From the NCBI GenBank assembly GCA_947631955.1, contig CANRNJ010000002.1, forward strand, positions 248,001-312,000: a DNA stretch of 64,000 nucleotides. Reading direction: 5' to 3'. This stretch comes from an uncultured Lachnospiraceae bacterium (GTDB taxonomy: Bacteria > Bacillota > Clostridia > Lachnospirales > Lachnospiraceae). The notes beneath the pieces are model-generated. The model made no database searches. It was given only the letters and a program-made list of their open reading frames with translations, and had not been told where the DNA came from. A program made the position numbers and the translations under genes. Shown here one piece after another: positions 52,452-62,527 of the stretch. Position 1 is the first letter of the stretch; each line of letters begins with the position of its first letter.

Positions 52452-52991
52452 TTATCTTCCAAGCATCTCCAACAGCATGATATGATACTCTTCATCCTGT
52501 ATGATCCGGGCGAGCAGCGCATTGACATAATCGTCTTCTATCCGGCTCATATGGTCCCGGTATTGATCGATCGCCTCCTGCTCGGATTCCAGATTGACGG
52601 CTATGATCTGCGCTTCATCACTTGCCAGATTCGTATAGACCGGCGACCACATCTGCATCCCGGTGCGCGTCTTGTATGAGAAATCGATCGTTCCGCCTAA
52701 TAACAGGATCATTTCTCCCAATTTCTGCAGATGGACCATTTCCGCGACCGCCATACCAAGTATTGTTTTCGCTGTGGAGCAGCTGTGGCAGCACAGGCAG
52801 CTTTCTCCGTGAATGTACTGGAGCACGGCAGTCAGTTCTGATACTGAGCCGCAATAATTAAGAGTAAGAAGATTGGCATAGAATTGATTCTGTTCCCTGA
52901 CTTTGATCTCAGGATAAGGCAAAGGCAGATTCAGCGGCTCCACGCCGCCGAATCCGCAGCCAGTCTGTATGATATGTCCCGTTCCTTCCAT
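52452..52991 (-). CDS. ferritin-like / rubrerythrin-type diiron protein
   Basis: 179 residues with four helices bearing metal-ligand patterns: SELTAVLQYIHGE, GMAVAEMVHLQKLGEMI (ExxH), EQEAIDQYRDHMS and IQDEEYHIMLLEML (ExxH). This is the ferritin-like fold related to manganese catalase/CotJC and rubrerythrin. There is no rubredoxin domain. A cysteine-rich ESCLCCHSCS segment lies between helices. Possibly oxidative-stress related; no obvious link with the glycan genes it precedes on the same strand. Confidence 0.75.
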   Translation of the reverse strand: MEGTGHIIQTGCGFGGVEPLNLPLPYPEIKVREQNQFYANLLTLNYCGSVSELTAVLQYIHGESCLCCHSCSTAKTILGMAVAEMVHLQKLGEMILLLGGTIDFSYKTRTGMQMWSPVYTNLASDEAQIIAVNLESEQEAIDQYRDHMSRIEDDYVNALLARIIQDEEYHIMLLEMLGR

Positions 52992-53042
52992 AATTCAGGA
53001 ATCTCCTGTCATAGATCGATTTCTCTCTATGATAGTATATTC

Positions 53043-55046
53043 TTATACCCGGAAAGATGCCACCGTCTGATTGAGCAGTTCGCTTAAGCGGAACAGTTCT
53101 TCCATCTGCTCGTGCACCGCTGTAGAGTTATTGTTGGAATCTTCCACAGCCTGCTCCATATTCTCCATAAGTTCCGCAATATCTGCGATAAGCGAAGCGA
53201 TCGACAAAATAGAATCGCTGATCCCTGTCATGCTGGCGCTCATTTCCTCAGAGGAAGCCCCCAGTTCACTGGAAATACCACTGTAAAAGGCGGCGTCCTG
53301 CTCATACATCTTCGCCAGTTCCGTCATTCCTTTATAGTCTTCCATAACTTTACCGTTCATAAATTCAAGCAGCTTAGAAGAGCTCTCAGAAAGGAACGAT
53401 ACATTTTTTGTCACATCTTCCACAACATGGCGGATCTTGTCAACCGCTTCTCTGGAATTATCCGCCAGCTGACGGATCTCCTCTGCCACTACCGCAAAGC
53501 CCTTGCCGGCCTCACCGGCTCTTGCGGCCTCTATAGATGCGTTCAGCGCCAACAGGTTGGTCTGTGAACTGATGGAAAGGATTTCTTCTGTCAGCGTATC
53601 GATCTCTTTAACCTTCTGGCTGTCCACGATCGCCCGCTCCAGATCTCCCCTTGTACCTTCATACAGCCCGAAGGCTTCTTGTGCCGATCTCTCGGAAGAC
53701 TCATACTGTTTTCCTGCGCGTTCCATGATATCACTGGACTGCAGCGCCGCCTCACTGGCTTTCTGCGCTACATTTTCAATGGCCGCTCCCAGTTCTTCTC
53801 CGGTCTGCTTGATATTCTCCGCCAATCCTTTTGCCTGCGAAGCCTGACCCATAACTTTATCCACGGAATCCGCTATGCCGGAGATATCCTCGTTTAACAC
53901 CGACATCTTGGCGGAAGTGCTTTCCGCAATGGTATTGATACTGTTTGCCTTGTCTTTGGTATTTAAGATTATACCTCTGATCTGCTGCTTTACTTCCTTG
54001 GTAGCCGTTGTGATCTGCTCCGTTTCGCTCTTATACTCTTTGGGGATGGTCTTTTCCACCGCCTCGGTATTCTCGGAGAAATCTCCTGTCGCGAACTGTT
54101 TCAGCATCTGTACCGGCGCAAGCATCCTGCCGATCAGCGTTGTCATGAACACCGTCACCAGAACGATGATGATTACTGCCATAACGATCACGGCCACAAG
54201 CATGGCCTTCAGGGAACGCGTCATGTTGGCTGCCGGGATCACAACACCCATCTTCCAGTTGCAGCTCTCCACCGGCTCTACGGCAAAATAGCTGTTTACG
54301 CCGTCATAATCTCTGGCCTGTAAGACGGTCCCGCCCGTTCCGTTTATCAGATCACTGAGTGCAGGCATCACATCTGCGACCGCCACAGCCGAATCCGCCG
54401 TCGGTTTGTACGCTTCGTTCTTGTGCGACACATAGTTACCGCTGCCGTCCGTCAGAAAACCATATACGCCCGATGCATAATTGATGCTCTCGGTCAGATC
54501 CATGACCGTATCCGTAGTCACGTCCAGACCGATCACGCCGGCCAGTTCACCGTCTACATATACGGGCGTCGCGATCGTTGCGCACATCTGTCCCGTGATA
54601 GCGTCCAGATAGGGATCCGTCACGACCGTGTCCCCCGCTTCCGCCGCCTGCTGGTACCAGCCGCGCTCCACGGGATCATATCCTTCCGGTATACCGGCTT
54701 CCTGATTGGACTGGATGAACTTATGATCCTTCGTGCCGCAATATAGATTCAAGAGTTCGTCCCTGTCCGCTGCATGGGCGTCCACGACGGACTGAAGCAT
54801 CTCATCGCTCATGTCGCCCACCGCCATAATGCTGTTGGCCGTCCCGACAGCCAGCATCTTCTCGTCCTCGATCCATGCGTTGATCTCCTCCGCATACTTC
54901 TCGGCGTTAAGCTGCAGCACCTGCGTCTGATCCTGAATCATGCGTCTGCCTGCCACAACGATAAAGCCGACAGCCGTGATCAGGATACTCACCACAACGA
55001 TCAGTACCACGCTGATCGTCAGTTTTCCCTTGATTGTCCTTGCCAT
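53043..55046 (-). CDS. methyl-accepting chemotaxis protein with dCache sensor
   Basis: 667 residues. TM1 about 10-32, periplasm-type dCache sensor about 35-275 ([34 protein letters not shown] is a typical dCache strand set, so amino acids or similar small ligands are likely), TM2 about 281-305, HAMP, then the signalling domain with the invariant hairpin tip ([39 protein letters not shown]). Presence of an MCP shows that the organism probably swims. Ribosome binding site AGAGGTGTAGGC. Separated from carB by 247 bp with divergent transcription. Confidence 0.93.
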   Translation of the reverse strand: MARTIKGKLTISVVLIVVVSILITAVGFIVVAGRRMIQDQTQVLQLNAEKYAEEINAWIEDEKMLAVGTANSIMAVGDMSDEMLQSVVDAHAADRDELLNLYCGTKDHKFIQSNQEAGIPEGYDPVERGWYQQAAEAGDTVVTDPYLDAITGQMCATIATPVYVDGELAGVIGLDVTTDTVMDLTESINYASGVYGFLTDGSGNYVSHKNEAYKPTADSAVAVADVMPALSDLINGTGGTVLQARDYDGVNSYFAVEPVESCNWKMGVVIPAANMTRSLKAMLVAVIVMAVIIIVLVTVFMTTLIGRMLAPVQMLKQFATGDFSENTEAVEKTIPKEYKSETEQITTATKEVKQQIRGIILNTKDKANSINTIAESTSAKMSVLNEDISGIADSVDKVMGQASQAKGLAENIKQTGEELGAAIENVAQKASEAALQSSDIMERAGKQYESSERSAQEAFGLYEGTRGDLERAIVDSQKVKEIDTLTEEILSISSQTNLLALNASIEAARAGEAGKGFAVVAEEIRQLADNSREAVDKIRHVVEDVTKNVSFLSESSSKLLEFMNGKVMEDYKGMTELAKMYEQDAAFYSGISSELGASSEEMSASMTGISDSILSIASLIADIAELMENMEQAVEDSNNNSTAVHEQMEELFRLSELLNQTVASFRV

Positions 55047-55198
55047 GCCTACACCTCTTTCTCACATATGTACATGCTTTTTTTCATATCACCATATCCC
55101 TTAAAATGTACTTTTTTATTTTCCCACATTTACTGTTAAAAAGCAATATTCGACAAATTAATTTCACAGTTTTTTCTTCTTTTCTCTATAAGATATTC

Positions 55199-55226
55199 TT
55201 GTGCTTTCGTTTATTTCCTATATAAT
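55199..55226 (+). promoter_or_regulatory. promoter of carB
   Basis: TTGTGC (55199-55204), 16-bp spacer, TATAAT (55221-55226). Leader of about 60 nt ends with AGGAGG before the ATG at 55294; no attenuator or PyrR-type hairpin stands out. Confidence 0.6.
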
Positions 55227-55293
55227 TGAAGAAGAAGGATAAATGGCTTTCTGCCAATTTCTACGCTAATCTTACATTCAGGAGGATATACGG

Positions 55294-58200
55294 ATGCCAA
55301 AAAGAGAAGATATTCACAAAGTGCTCATCATCGGTTCCGGCCCGATCATTATCGGACAGGCGTGTGAGTTTGACTATTCCGGCACGCAGGCGTGTAAGGC
55401 GCTGCGCAAACTGGGGTACGAGATCGTACTGGTCAACTCCAATCCTGCCACGATCATGACGGATCCCGAAATTGCGGATGTCACCTATATTGAACCGTTG
55501 AACGTACACAGACTGGAACAGATCATCGCCAAGGAGCGCCCCGATGCTCTCCTGCCGAATCTCGGCGGACAGTCCGGCCTGAATTTATGCGCGGAACTGA
55601 ATAAGGAAGGCATCCTTGATAAATACCATGTTAAAGTTATCGGCGTTCAGGTGGACGCCATCGAACGCGGCGAGGACCGCATTGAATTTAAGAACGCCAT
55701 GAAGAAACTGGGCATCGAAATGGCTCGGAGCGAAGTGGCCTATAATGTGGATGAAGCCCTTGCGATTGCGGACAAACTCGGTTATCCTGTCGTGCTCCGT
55801 CCCGCTTACACGATGGGCGGCGCAGGCGGCGGACTGGTATACAACCGTGAAGAACTGAAAACAGTCTGCGCCAGAGGTCTGCAGGCAAGCCTTGTGGGAC
55901 AGGTCCTGGTGGAAGAATCCGTCCTCGGCTGGGAAGAATTGGAATTGGAAGTAGTCCGCGATGCGGACGGCAATATGATCACCGTCTGTTTCATCGAAAA
56001 TATCGACCCGATGGGGGTACATACCGGCGATTCTTTCTGCGCGGCCCCTATGCTCACCATCCCTGAAGAAACGCAGAAGCGGCTGCAGGAACAGGCTTAC
56101 AGGATCGTTGAATCGGTGCAGGTCATCGGCGGCACCAATGTCCAGTTTGCCCACGACCCGAAGACCGACCGCATTGTCGTCATCGAGATCAATCCCCGTA
56201 CTTCCCGTTCTTCGGCGCTGGCTTCCAAGGCCACCGGCTTTCCGATCGCACTGGTTTCCGCCATGCTAGCCGCCGGTCTTACCTTAAAAGATATTCCCTG
56301 CGGCAAATACGGCACGCTGGACCGGTATGTGCCGGACGGCGATTATGTGGTGATCAAATTTGCCCGCTGGGCCTTTGAGAAATTCAAGGGCGTCGAGGAC
56401 AAACTGGGAACACAGATGCGTGCGGTGGGCGAAGTCATGAGCATCGGCAAGACCTATAAAGAGGCTTTCCAGAAAGCGGTCCGCTCTTTGGAAACCGGCC
56501 GCTACGGGCTGGGACATGCTAAGAATTTCGACACATTGTCCAAAGAAGAACTGCTCAAACGATTGATCACCCCTTCGAGCGAACGGCATTTTATCATGTA
56601 CGAAGCGCTCCGCAAGGGTGCGTTCATAGAAGAGATCCATGAGATCACTCATGTCAAAAAATGGTTTATCGAACAGATGAAGGAACTGGTGGAAGAGGAG
56701 GAAACGCTGCTTAAGTCCAAGGGTTCCCTTCCCGCTGACGATCTTCTGACCGCCGCCAAGAAAGACGGATTTTCCGATAAGTACTTAAGCCAGATCCTGG
56801 ACGTTCCGGAAGACGACATCCGCGCCCGCCGCATTGAATTGGGCGTAGAAGAAGCATGGGAGGGGGTCCATGTAAGCGGCACGCAGGACAGCGCTTACTA
56901 TTTCTCCACTTACAATTCGCCCGACAAGAATCCGGTCCGAAATGACAGACCCAAGATCATGATCCTCGGCGGCGGGCCGAACCGCATCGGACAGGGCATC
57001 GAATTTGACTATTGCTGCGTACATGCTGCTATGGCGCTGAAGAAATCAGGTTTTGAAACGATCATTGTCAACTGCAATCCCGAAACCGTTTCCACCGATT
57101 ACGATACTTCCGACAAGCTTTATTTTGAACCGCTGACGTTGGAAGACGTCCTGAGCATTTACAAGAAAGAACAGCCCCTCGGCGTGATCGCCCAATTCGG
57201 CGGCCAGACGCCCCTGAACCTTGCCGCGGATCTTGAGAGAAACGGCGTGCGGATCCTCGGAACTTCCCCGTCCGTCATCGATCTGGCGGAGGACCGCGAT
57301 CGTTTCCGCGCTATGATGGACAAATTGAAGATCCCCATGCCCGAATCCGGCATGGCGATAAATGTAGAAGAAGCGCTTGCGATCGCCGCGCGGATCGGGT
57401 ATCCCGTCATGGTACGTCCTTCTTATGTACTGGGCGGACGCGGTATGGAAGTGGTCTATGACGATGAAAGCATGACGGAATACATGAACGCCGCTGTCGG
57501 CGTAACGCCTGACCGTCCGATCCTGATCGACCGTTTCTTAAACCATGCTCTGGAATGTGAAGCGGATGCCGTCAGCGACGGGGAACACGCTTTTGTGCCT
57601 GCGGTCATGGAACACATCGAACTGGCCGGAATCCACTCCGGCGATTCGGCCTGCATCATTCCGTCGGTGCACATATCGGATGAAAATGTGGCCGTCATTA
57701 AAGAATACACCCGCAGGATTGCGGAAGAAATGCATGTAAAAGGTCTTATGAACATGCAGTACGCCATTGAAAACGGCAGGGTATATGTTCTGGAGGCCAA
57801 TCCCCGCGCATCCCGCACCGTTCCGCTGGTGTCCAAGGTCTGCAACATCCGTATGGTGCCGCTAGCAACCGAGATCATCACGATGGAACTGACGGGCAGA
57901 CCCTCGCCGGTGCCGTCACTGAAAGAACAGGATATTCCCAATTACGGCGTCAAGGAATCGGTCTTCCCGTTCAACATGTTCCCGGAAGTAGACCCGGTAC
58001 TTGGACCGGAGATGCGCTCGACCGGCGAAGTCCTTGGATTGTCACATTCTTACGGCGAAGCGTTTTATAAGGCGCAGGAGGCAACTCAGTCCAAGCTGCC
58101 CTTAGAGGGAACGGTATTGATCTCCGTGAACCGCAAAGATAAAGAAGAGGCCGCGGAAACAGCAAAACAGTTTGCCGACTGCGGGTTCCACATCATCGCC

Positions 58201-58524
58201 ACCGGCACTACCTACGAACTGATCACCGCTGCGGGGATCAAAGCGGAAAAAGTAAATAAGCTGTATGAAGGCCGTCCGAACATTCTCGACCTGATCACCA
58301 ACGGCAAGATCGACCTGATCATCAATTCGCCCGTCGGAAAGGACAGCGTGCACGACGACAGCTACCTGCGCAAGGCCGCCATCAAAGCCAAGATCCCGTA
58401 TATGACAACGATCGCAGCGGCAAAAGCTACCGCAAGCGGCATCCAGTATGTCAAATCGCACGGCGACAGCGATGTGAGATCGCTGCAGGCGCTGCATGCG
58501 GAGATAAAAGATAAGGAAGGGTGA
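55294..58524 (+). CDS. carB: carbamoyl phosphate synthase large subunit
   Basis: 1076 residues, the normal length. Two homologous halves each begin with a nucleotide-binding motif (VLIIGSGPIIIGQACEFDYS; IMILGGGPNRIGQGIEFDYC) and contain ATP-grasp glycine loops (RPAYTMGGAGGG; RPSYVLGGRGME). The C-terminal MGS-like allosteric domain (about 940-1076) has IATGTTYELITAAGI and LIINSPVG. Makes carbamoyl phosphate from bicarbonate, ATP and the ammonia supplied by CarA. carA is not in the window; the gene stands alone behind its own promoter. The last codons lie in a palindrome shared with the convergent reductase gene. Confidence 0.98.
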   Translation: MPKREDIHKVLIIGSGPIIIGQACEFDYSGTQACKALRKLGYEIVLVNSNPATIMTDPEIADVTYIEPLNVHRLEQIIAKERPDALLPNLGGQSGLNLCAELNKEGILDKYHVKVIGVQVDAIERGEDRIEFKNAMKKLGIEMARSEVAYNVDEALAIADKLGYPVVLRPAYTMGGAGGGLVYNREELKTVCARGLQASLVGQVLVEESVLGWEELELEVVRDADGNMITVCFIENIDPMGVHTGDSFCAAPMLTIPEETQKRLQEQAYRIVESVQVIGGTNVQFAHDPKTDRIVVIEINPRTSRSSALASKATGFPIALVSAMLAAGLTLKDIPCGKYGTLDRYVPDGDYVVIKFARWAFEKFKGVEDKLGTQMRAVGEVMSIGKTYKEAFQKAVRSLETGRYGLGHAKNFDTLSKEELLKRLITPSSERHFIMYEALRKGAFIEEIHEITHVKKWFIEQMKELVEEEETLLKSKGSLPADDLLTAAKKDGFSDKYLSQILDVPEDDIRARRIELGVEEAWEGVHVSGTQDSAYYFSTYNSPDKNPVRNDRPKIMILGGGPNRIGQGIEFDYCCVHAAMALKKSGFETIIVNCNPETVSTDYDTSDKLYFEPLTLEDVLSIYKKEQPLGVIAQFGGQTPLNLAADLERNGVRILGTSPSVIDLAEDRDRFRAMMDKLKIPMPESGMAINVEEALAIAARIGYPVMVRPSYVLGGRGMEVVYDDESMTEYMNAAVGVTPDRPILIDRFLNHALECEADAVSDGEHAFVPAVMEHIELAGIHSGDSACIIPSVHISDENVAVIKEYTRRIAEEMHVKGLMNMQYAIENGRVYVLEANPRASRTVPLVSKVCNIRMVPLATEIITMELTGRPSPVPSLKEQDIPNYGVKESVFPFNMFPEVDPVLGPEMRSTGEVLGLSHSYGEAFYKAQEATQSKLPLEGTVLISVNRKDKEEAAETAKQFADCGFHIIATGTTYELITAAGIKAEKVNKLYEGRPNILDLITNGKIDLIINSPVGKDSVHDDSYLRKAAIKAKIPYMTTIAAAKATASGIQYVKSHGDSDVRSLQALHAEIKDKEG

Positions 58525-58536
58525 TCACACCCTTCC
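58515..58536 (-). terminator. palindrome with both convergent stop codons
   Basis: Arms GGAAGGGTG and CACCCTTCC flank a 4-nt loop (ATCA). The carB TGA and the reductase TGA both fall inside. T-rich sequence (TTATCTTTTATC) follows on the minus strand only, so it serves mainly as terminator of the reductase gene. Confidence 0.6.
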
Positions 58537-59664
58537 CATCCTCTCGGCAAAACTGTGCAGCGCTTCCGGTATCTGTATCGTCTGCGGACACACCTTTGCG
58601 CAGCTGCGGCAGCCGATACAGCACTCCGGCTGTTTGTCCGCCTCTATTGCGGACAGACCCATCGGCGCGATAAAATCGCCCGACCCTGCTACCACGGCTT
58701 CATTGTACAGTTTCAGCAGGAACGGAATGTCCAGCTGCTTGGGACAATGACTCACACAATAGTGGCAGCCCGTACACGGAACGGTAGTTTTCGCGATCAT
58801 ATCGTCCGCCACGCTGAGGATCAGCTCCATTTCCTTTTCGTTCAGCGGTTTCTTTTCTTCATAAGTGGCAATGTTGTCTTTAAGCTGCTGCATATTCGAC
58901 ATGCCGGACAAAGTCACGGCCACGTTCGGGATCGACTGCAGGAAGCGGAAAGCCCACGCCGGTACTTTTTCATCCGGTCTTGCCGCTTTCAGCTTTGCCG
59001 TAAATTCATCGGACAGCGCTGCAAGCTGGCCGCCGCGGACCGGCTCCATGACCCAGATCGGCAGGTTCCACTCGTTTAACAGTTCGACTTTGCCTTTGGC
59101 ATCTTGGAATTTGTAATCGAAATAATTCAGTTCGATCTGGCAGAATTCCATGTCTTTCCCGTATGCGTCCAGAAATTTTTTCATACATTCAAGGTTGCCG
59201 TGTGCGGAAAAACCAAGGTGCCGGATGCGGCCGTTTCTCTTCTGTTCCAAAAGATGATCGTATATCCCATACTTGGGATCGAGGTATTCGTTTACGTTCA
59301 TCTCGCAGACATTATGGAACAGATAAAAATCAAAATATTCCACTTGGCATTTTTTCAGCTGTTCTTCAAAGATCTCTTTTACTTTCGGCATATTTGCCAG
59401 ATCATATCCCGGAAATTTTGACGCCAGATAATAACTTTCTCTCGGATATTTCCGGAGTATTTCCCCGACGACCAATTCCGAGTTGCCGCCGTGGTATCCG
59501 TACGCCGTATCATAGTAATTCACCCCTGCCTTCATGGCATAGTCAAACATTTCTTCCGCCGCCTTGACGTCGATCTTGGCATCGTCGCCGTCCAAGACCG
59601 GCAGCCTCATATTTCCCATTCCCAGCGCAGACAATTTCTTCCCCTGAAATTCCGTGTAGATCAT
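58525..59664 (-). CDS. aldo/keto reductase with C-terminal 2x[4Fe-4S] ferredoxin domain
   Basis: 379 residues from the ATG at 59664 (GGGAGG upstream); an upstream in-frame extension lacks a site. The AKR barrel has ALGMGNMRLPVL, NYYDTAYGYHGGNSE (Asp/Tyr catalytic), LASKFPG (Lys), FYLFHNV (His-like), and GFSAHG. The C-terminus has two cluster motifs, CTGCHYCVSHCPKQ and CIGCRSCAKVCPQ. Such proteins are common in strict anaerobes, where they probably pass electrons between ferredoxin-type centres and a carbonyl substrate; the substrate is unknown. Convergent with carB. Confidence 0.9.
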   Translation of the reverse strand: MIYTEFQGKKLSALGMGNMRLPVLDGDDAKIDVKAAEEMFDYAMKAGVNYYDTAYGYHGGNSELVVGEILRKYPRESYYLASKFPGYDLANMPKVKEIFEEQLKKCQVEYFDFYLFHNVCEMNVNEYLDPKYGIYDHLLEQKRNGRIRHLGFSAHGNLECMKKFLDAYGKDMEFCQIELNYFDYKFQDAKGKVELLNEWNLPIWVMEPVRGGQLAALSDEFTAKLKAARPDEKVPAWAFRFLQSIPNVAVTLSGMSNMQQLKDNIATYEEKKPLNEKEMELILSVADDMIAKTTVPCTGCHYCVSHCPKQLDIPFLLKLYNEAVVAGSGDFIAPMGLSAIEADKQPECCIGCRSCAKVCPQTIQIPEALHSFAERMGRV

Positions 59665-59737
59665 GATAGATACCTCCCTTATATGATATTGTATATGATA
59701 CTTGAACCCTTGCCCATGCAAGGGTCTGTAACCCTCC

Positions 59738-60334
59738 TTACGACTTCCGCCTCCATGTCAGCTGCATGGTATCCGCGTAAGTCTTCTCATAATCTTCCCG
59801 CAGGATCGAGTACATCACCATGTCTACAACACCGCGGTTGTTTCTGCCGCTGGCGCGGAAGGTTCCCTCCTGAATCATTCCCAGTTTCTGCATGACTCTG
59901 CCGGATCTGCGGTTTTCCACATCATGTCCGGCGATGATCCTGTTGAATCCGACTTCCTGAAACAGATACTGCAGGACCGCTTTCCCCGCCTCAGGCATGA
60001 TCCCTCTGCTCCACCAGCGCGCGCCTATGCACCACCCCAGAGCGGCGGAGGCCGTCTTATCGTCGTGCGACACAACCGACAGATTGCCGATGGGCTCGCC
60101 GATTTCCTTCAGTTCGATGCACCAGTTGTAGAAATCCGGCTCGTGATACTCGGAAAGCCAGTGCTCCAGAACGCTCCGCGTCACACTGACGTCTGCGTGC
60201 GTGGGCCATGTGAGATACTTCGTGACGTTATCGTCGGACGCCCAATTCTTATACATAAGCGCCGCATCCTCCATCGTAAACCGCCTGAGGAGCAACCGGC
60301 CGGTTTCCATCCGGCTCGTTCCCATATGTTTCAA
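59738..60334 (-). CDS. GNAT family N-acetyltransferase (RimJ/RimL type)
   Basis: 198 residues. METGRLLLRRFTMEDAALMYKNWASDD is the typical RimJ/RimL-type start; GEPIGNLSVVSHDDKTASAALGWCIGARWWSRGIMPEAGKAVLQYLF contains the acetyl-CoA binding loop, and FNRIIAGHDVENRRSGRVMQKLGM the C-terminal helix. TTG start at 60334 with GGAGG six bases upstream; three bases separate it from the stop of the peptidase gene, so the two are translationally linked. Acceptor unknown (ribosomal protein N-terminus or a small molecule). Confidence 0.87.
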   Translation of the reverse strand: MKHMGTSRMETGRLLLRRFTMEDAALMYKNWASDDNVTKYLTWPTHADVSVTRSVLEHWLSEYHEPDFYNWCIELKEIGEPIGNLSVVSHDDKTASAALGWCIGARWWSRGIMPEAGKAVLQYLFQEVGFNRIIAGHDVENRRSGRVMQKLGMIQEGTFRASGRNNRGVVDMVMYSILREDYEKTYADTMQLTWRRKS

Positions 60335-60337
60335 CTT

Positions 60338-61177
60338 TCATCCCTCCTCCAGAAAATACTCTCTCCCGATCACCACAGCCCGCGCGTCCGTTCCGTGGCC
60401 GATATAGCGCGTTTCCGCTATAGGAAGGTCAGGCGGTGCGATCTCTCTGACAAGCTGCGGCATCGCGGGCGCCGCGCCTTTTTGCTCCATCTCGGTAAAC
60501 GTCCCCAGAAGGATCCCGTTGATCTTGTCAAAAGCGCCGAGCTGCCTGAGCTGATGCAGATAAGCAGTCATTTTCATGACGCTGCCGCTGCAGGCTTCAA
60601 GAAGAAGCACGGCTCCCCTCAGATTAGGAAAAAACGGTGTGCCCGCAAGCTTTAGAAAGCAGCGGATGTTTCCTCCAAGCACCCGGCCATGCATTGCGTT
60701 TCCACGCAGGAATCTGCACGCAAGATCATCCGCGCACACACTTTTATGCAGGATCCTCTCCCTAAAATATTCGGCGGCCGCCCCGGCATTGTCATAAAGG
60801 AGATTTCTGATCTGATAGTTCAACGTTTCCCGTCCCGCACAAGTATATACCGCGTTAAGGACCGTCGTCAGATCGCTGTATCCGCAAAACAGCGCCCGGC
60901 TCTTCCCGATCACGTCGTAATCCAGCCATTCCAATACCGAATTGGCTATATCGCCTCCGGAAACGTCAAAGATGAGATCCATATCGGGATCGCTGAAAAA
61001 GCGCATCAAGTCGTCCGCCTTATCTTTTCCCGAAAGACCGCGGAAAGGTTCAAACAGATACGGGCTGACCGTGACCGTCAGTCCTTCTTTTTCCATAAGC
61101 ATTTTCAGCCGTTCAATATTTTCCCGCTGATACAACAGCATAGGATCCGAACAGGCGGTAAGCGCTGCTTTCATCAT
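60338..61177 (-). CDS. S66 family LD-carboxypeptidase-like serine peptidase
   Basis: 279 residues. The S66 triad is visible: nucleophile elbow FCGYSDLTTVLNAV (Ser), VLLLEAC (Glu) and YIGHGTDARAV (His). The family includes LdcA, which trims muropeptide tetrapeptides in the cytoplasm, and MccF, which cleaves microcin C-type compounds. There is no signal peptide. The neighbouring GNAT gene raises the option of a resistance-type pair (MccF/MccE-like), but this is only a hint; recycling of cell-wall peptides is equally possible. Confidence 0.85.
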   Translation of the reverse strand: MMKAALTACSDPMLLYQRENIERLKMLMEKEGLTVTVSPYLFEPFRGLSGKDKADDLMRFFSDPDMDLIFDVSGGDIANSVLEWLDYDVIGKSRALFCGYSDLTTVLNAVYTCAGRETLNYQIRNLLYDNAGAAAEYFRERILHKSVCADDLACRFLRGNAMHGRVLGGNIRCFLKLAGTPFFPNLRGAVLLLEACSGSVMKMTAYLHQLRQLGAFDKINGILLGTFTEMEQKGAAPAMPQLVREIAPPDLPIAETRYIGHGTDARAVVIGREYFLEEG

Positions 61178-61243
61178 CGATTCTCTCCGTTTATAATAAT
61201 TTACGGCATATCCTGCTCCGGTTTGGTCAAAAACACATTCTGT

Positions 61244-62527
61244 CTATCCGGCAAATCCTTCCGCGCCTTGGCTCTCTGCTATCGCGATGCGCTTCTCGTC
61301 CATGCGCCGGATGCATCCGGATACGTTGATCTTCTTAAGAAACATATCGCGGAACGCCGCCGCCACATCATCCGCGCTGTAACCGATGATCTTGGAAGCA
61401 GCGGTAGATACCCGTATATTGGCCGCGATGGAAGCGCTTGCATCCGTCACCATATCGGACTGGATGTTTGTCGTCTGCCCCTTGAAGCAGCTTACCGTAG
61501 AGATCCCGTCAAATGCGGCATTATAATTTTCCGCCGTCGCACAAAAAGAGAGGAAATCCCGCGCCGCGTCCACCTGCTTCCCGTTCTTATTGACCATCAT
61601 CATATTCAGGTTGCCGCCCTCATAAGTGCCCGTATCGATCGTATTCATAAAAACAGGCATCAGCGCAAAATCATCGACGCCGTATTTGTTTCCCGCCTCA
61701 AAATCCGTATAAAACCATGTGTCCCAGATAAACGTCATGACCGCCTCACCCGATCCCATGACCGGGCTGATCTCCGCCCAGCCGGTTTCCATGTAATCGG
61801 CGCCGAACCACCCCTTCTCGGCGGCATCCGATATCCATTGCACCATGTCCCGCACTTCGGGGATATCCGCATAGGTGATCTCATTTCTGTTGATCTTGTC
61901 AAGCATATCCGGATCATCCGCAAAAACAGGATCCAGACCGAACTGCATCATCCACGAGCAGCCGTCGGCAGGCCAGCAGATCGGTGTGTATCCGGCCTCG
62001 GCGAGCGCTTGGCACAGCATATCAAATTCCGCCTGCGTTGCGGCCGGTTTCAGACCCAGACTATCCAATATCGTTTTATTATAATAACAGCCGGACACGG
62101 AGCTCTCCCAGAAAGGAAGCCCCAAAAGATTACCGTCCTGATCCTCGCAGTAGGCGCGGGCGCTGTCGGTGAGATCCCCCACCCACTCCTCATCATTTAA
62201 GTAAAGGAAATTATCCGCCGCATGAAAGAGGTTCAGATCCGCATTGTTAAAATGCATAAAGATATCCGGCAATTCCCCTTTTGCGAACTTATCCGCCGCA
62301 GCCGCTTCATACTCGGAGTCTTCATAGGCAATGATCTCCAGCCGGTTGCCTGTGGTTTTTTCATACTGGTCAAAAATGCGGGTCATATAATTTTTGGCAA
62401 GATCCGTTTTCTTGCCCATGATCGTAAGCGTAACGGCATCCGGGCCGCCGCCCGTCCCGCCGCTGCAGGCCGTCAGGGAAAAAATCAGCACGATCATCAA
62501 TAAAATCGACAAATATCTTTTTTTCAT
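61244..62527 (-). CDS. sugar-type solute-binding lipoprotein (ABC family 1)
   Basis: 427 residues. Signal peptide with lipobox LTAC (Cys about 21), then VTLTIMGKKTDLAKNYMTRIFDQYEKTTGN and later DIFMHFNNADL, GNLLGLPFWESSVSGCYYNKTIL, VMGSGEAVMTFIWDTWFY, all typical of family 1 carbohydrate-binding proteins. Its ATG overlaps the stop of the upstream hybrid kinase (ATGA), so kinase and binding protein are made together. No permease or ATPase genes are adjacent. Parallel to the pair at 419-5846, though gene order is reversed. Confidence 0.88.
   Translation of the reverse strand: MKKRYLSILLMIVLIFSLTACSGGTGGGPDAVTLTIMGKKTDLAKNYMTRIFDQYEKTTGNRLEIIAYEDSEYEAAAADKFAKGELPDIFMHFNNADLNLFHAADNFLYLNDEEWVGDLTDSARAYCEDQDGNLLGLPFWESSVSGCYYNKTILDSLGLKPAATQAEFDMLCQALAEAGYTPICWPADGCSWMMQFGLDPVFADDPDMLDKINRNEITYADIPEVRDMVQWISDAAEKGWFGADYMETGWAEISPVMGSGEAVMTFIWDTWFYTDFEAGNKYGVDDFALMPVFMNTIDTGTYEGGNLNMMMVNKNGKQVDAARDFLSFCATAENYNAAFDGISTVSCFKGQTTNIQSDMVTDASASIAANIRVSTAASKIIGYSADDVAAAFRDMFLKKINVSGCIRRMDEKRIAIAESQGAEGFAG

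Noticed and set aside
55047..55293. sigma-D/sigma-28 promoter for the chemoreceptor gene
   Set aside because: I could not find a TAAA-N15-GCCGATAA-like match with acceptable spacing on the minus strand.
60689..62200. 503-codon open frame on the plus strand
   Set aside because: Antisense to the S66 peptidase and the binding lipoprotein genes, low-complexity Arg/His-rich composition, no domain.
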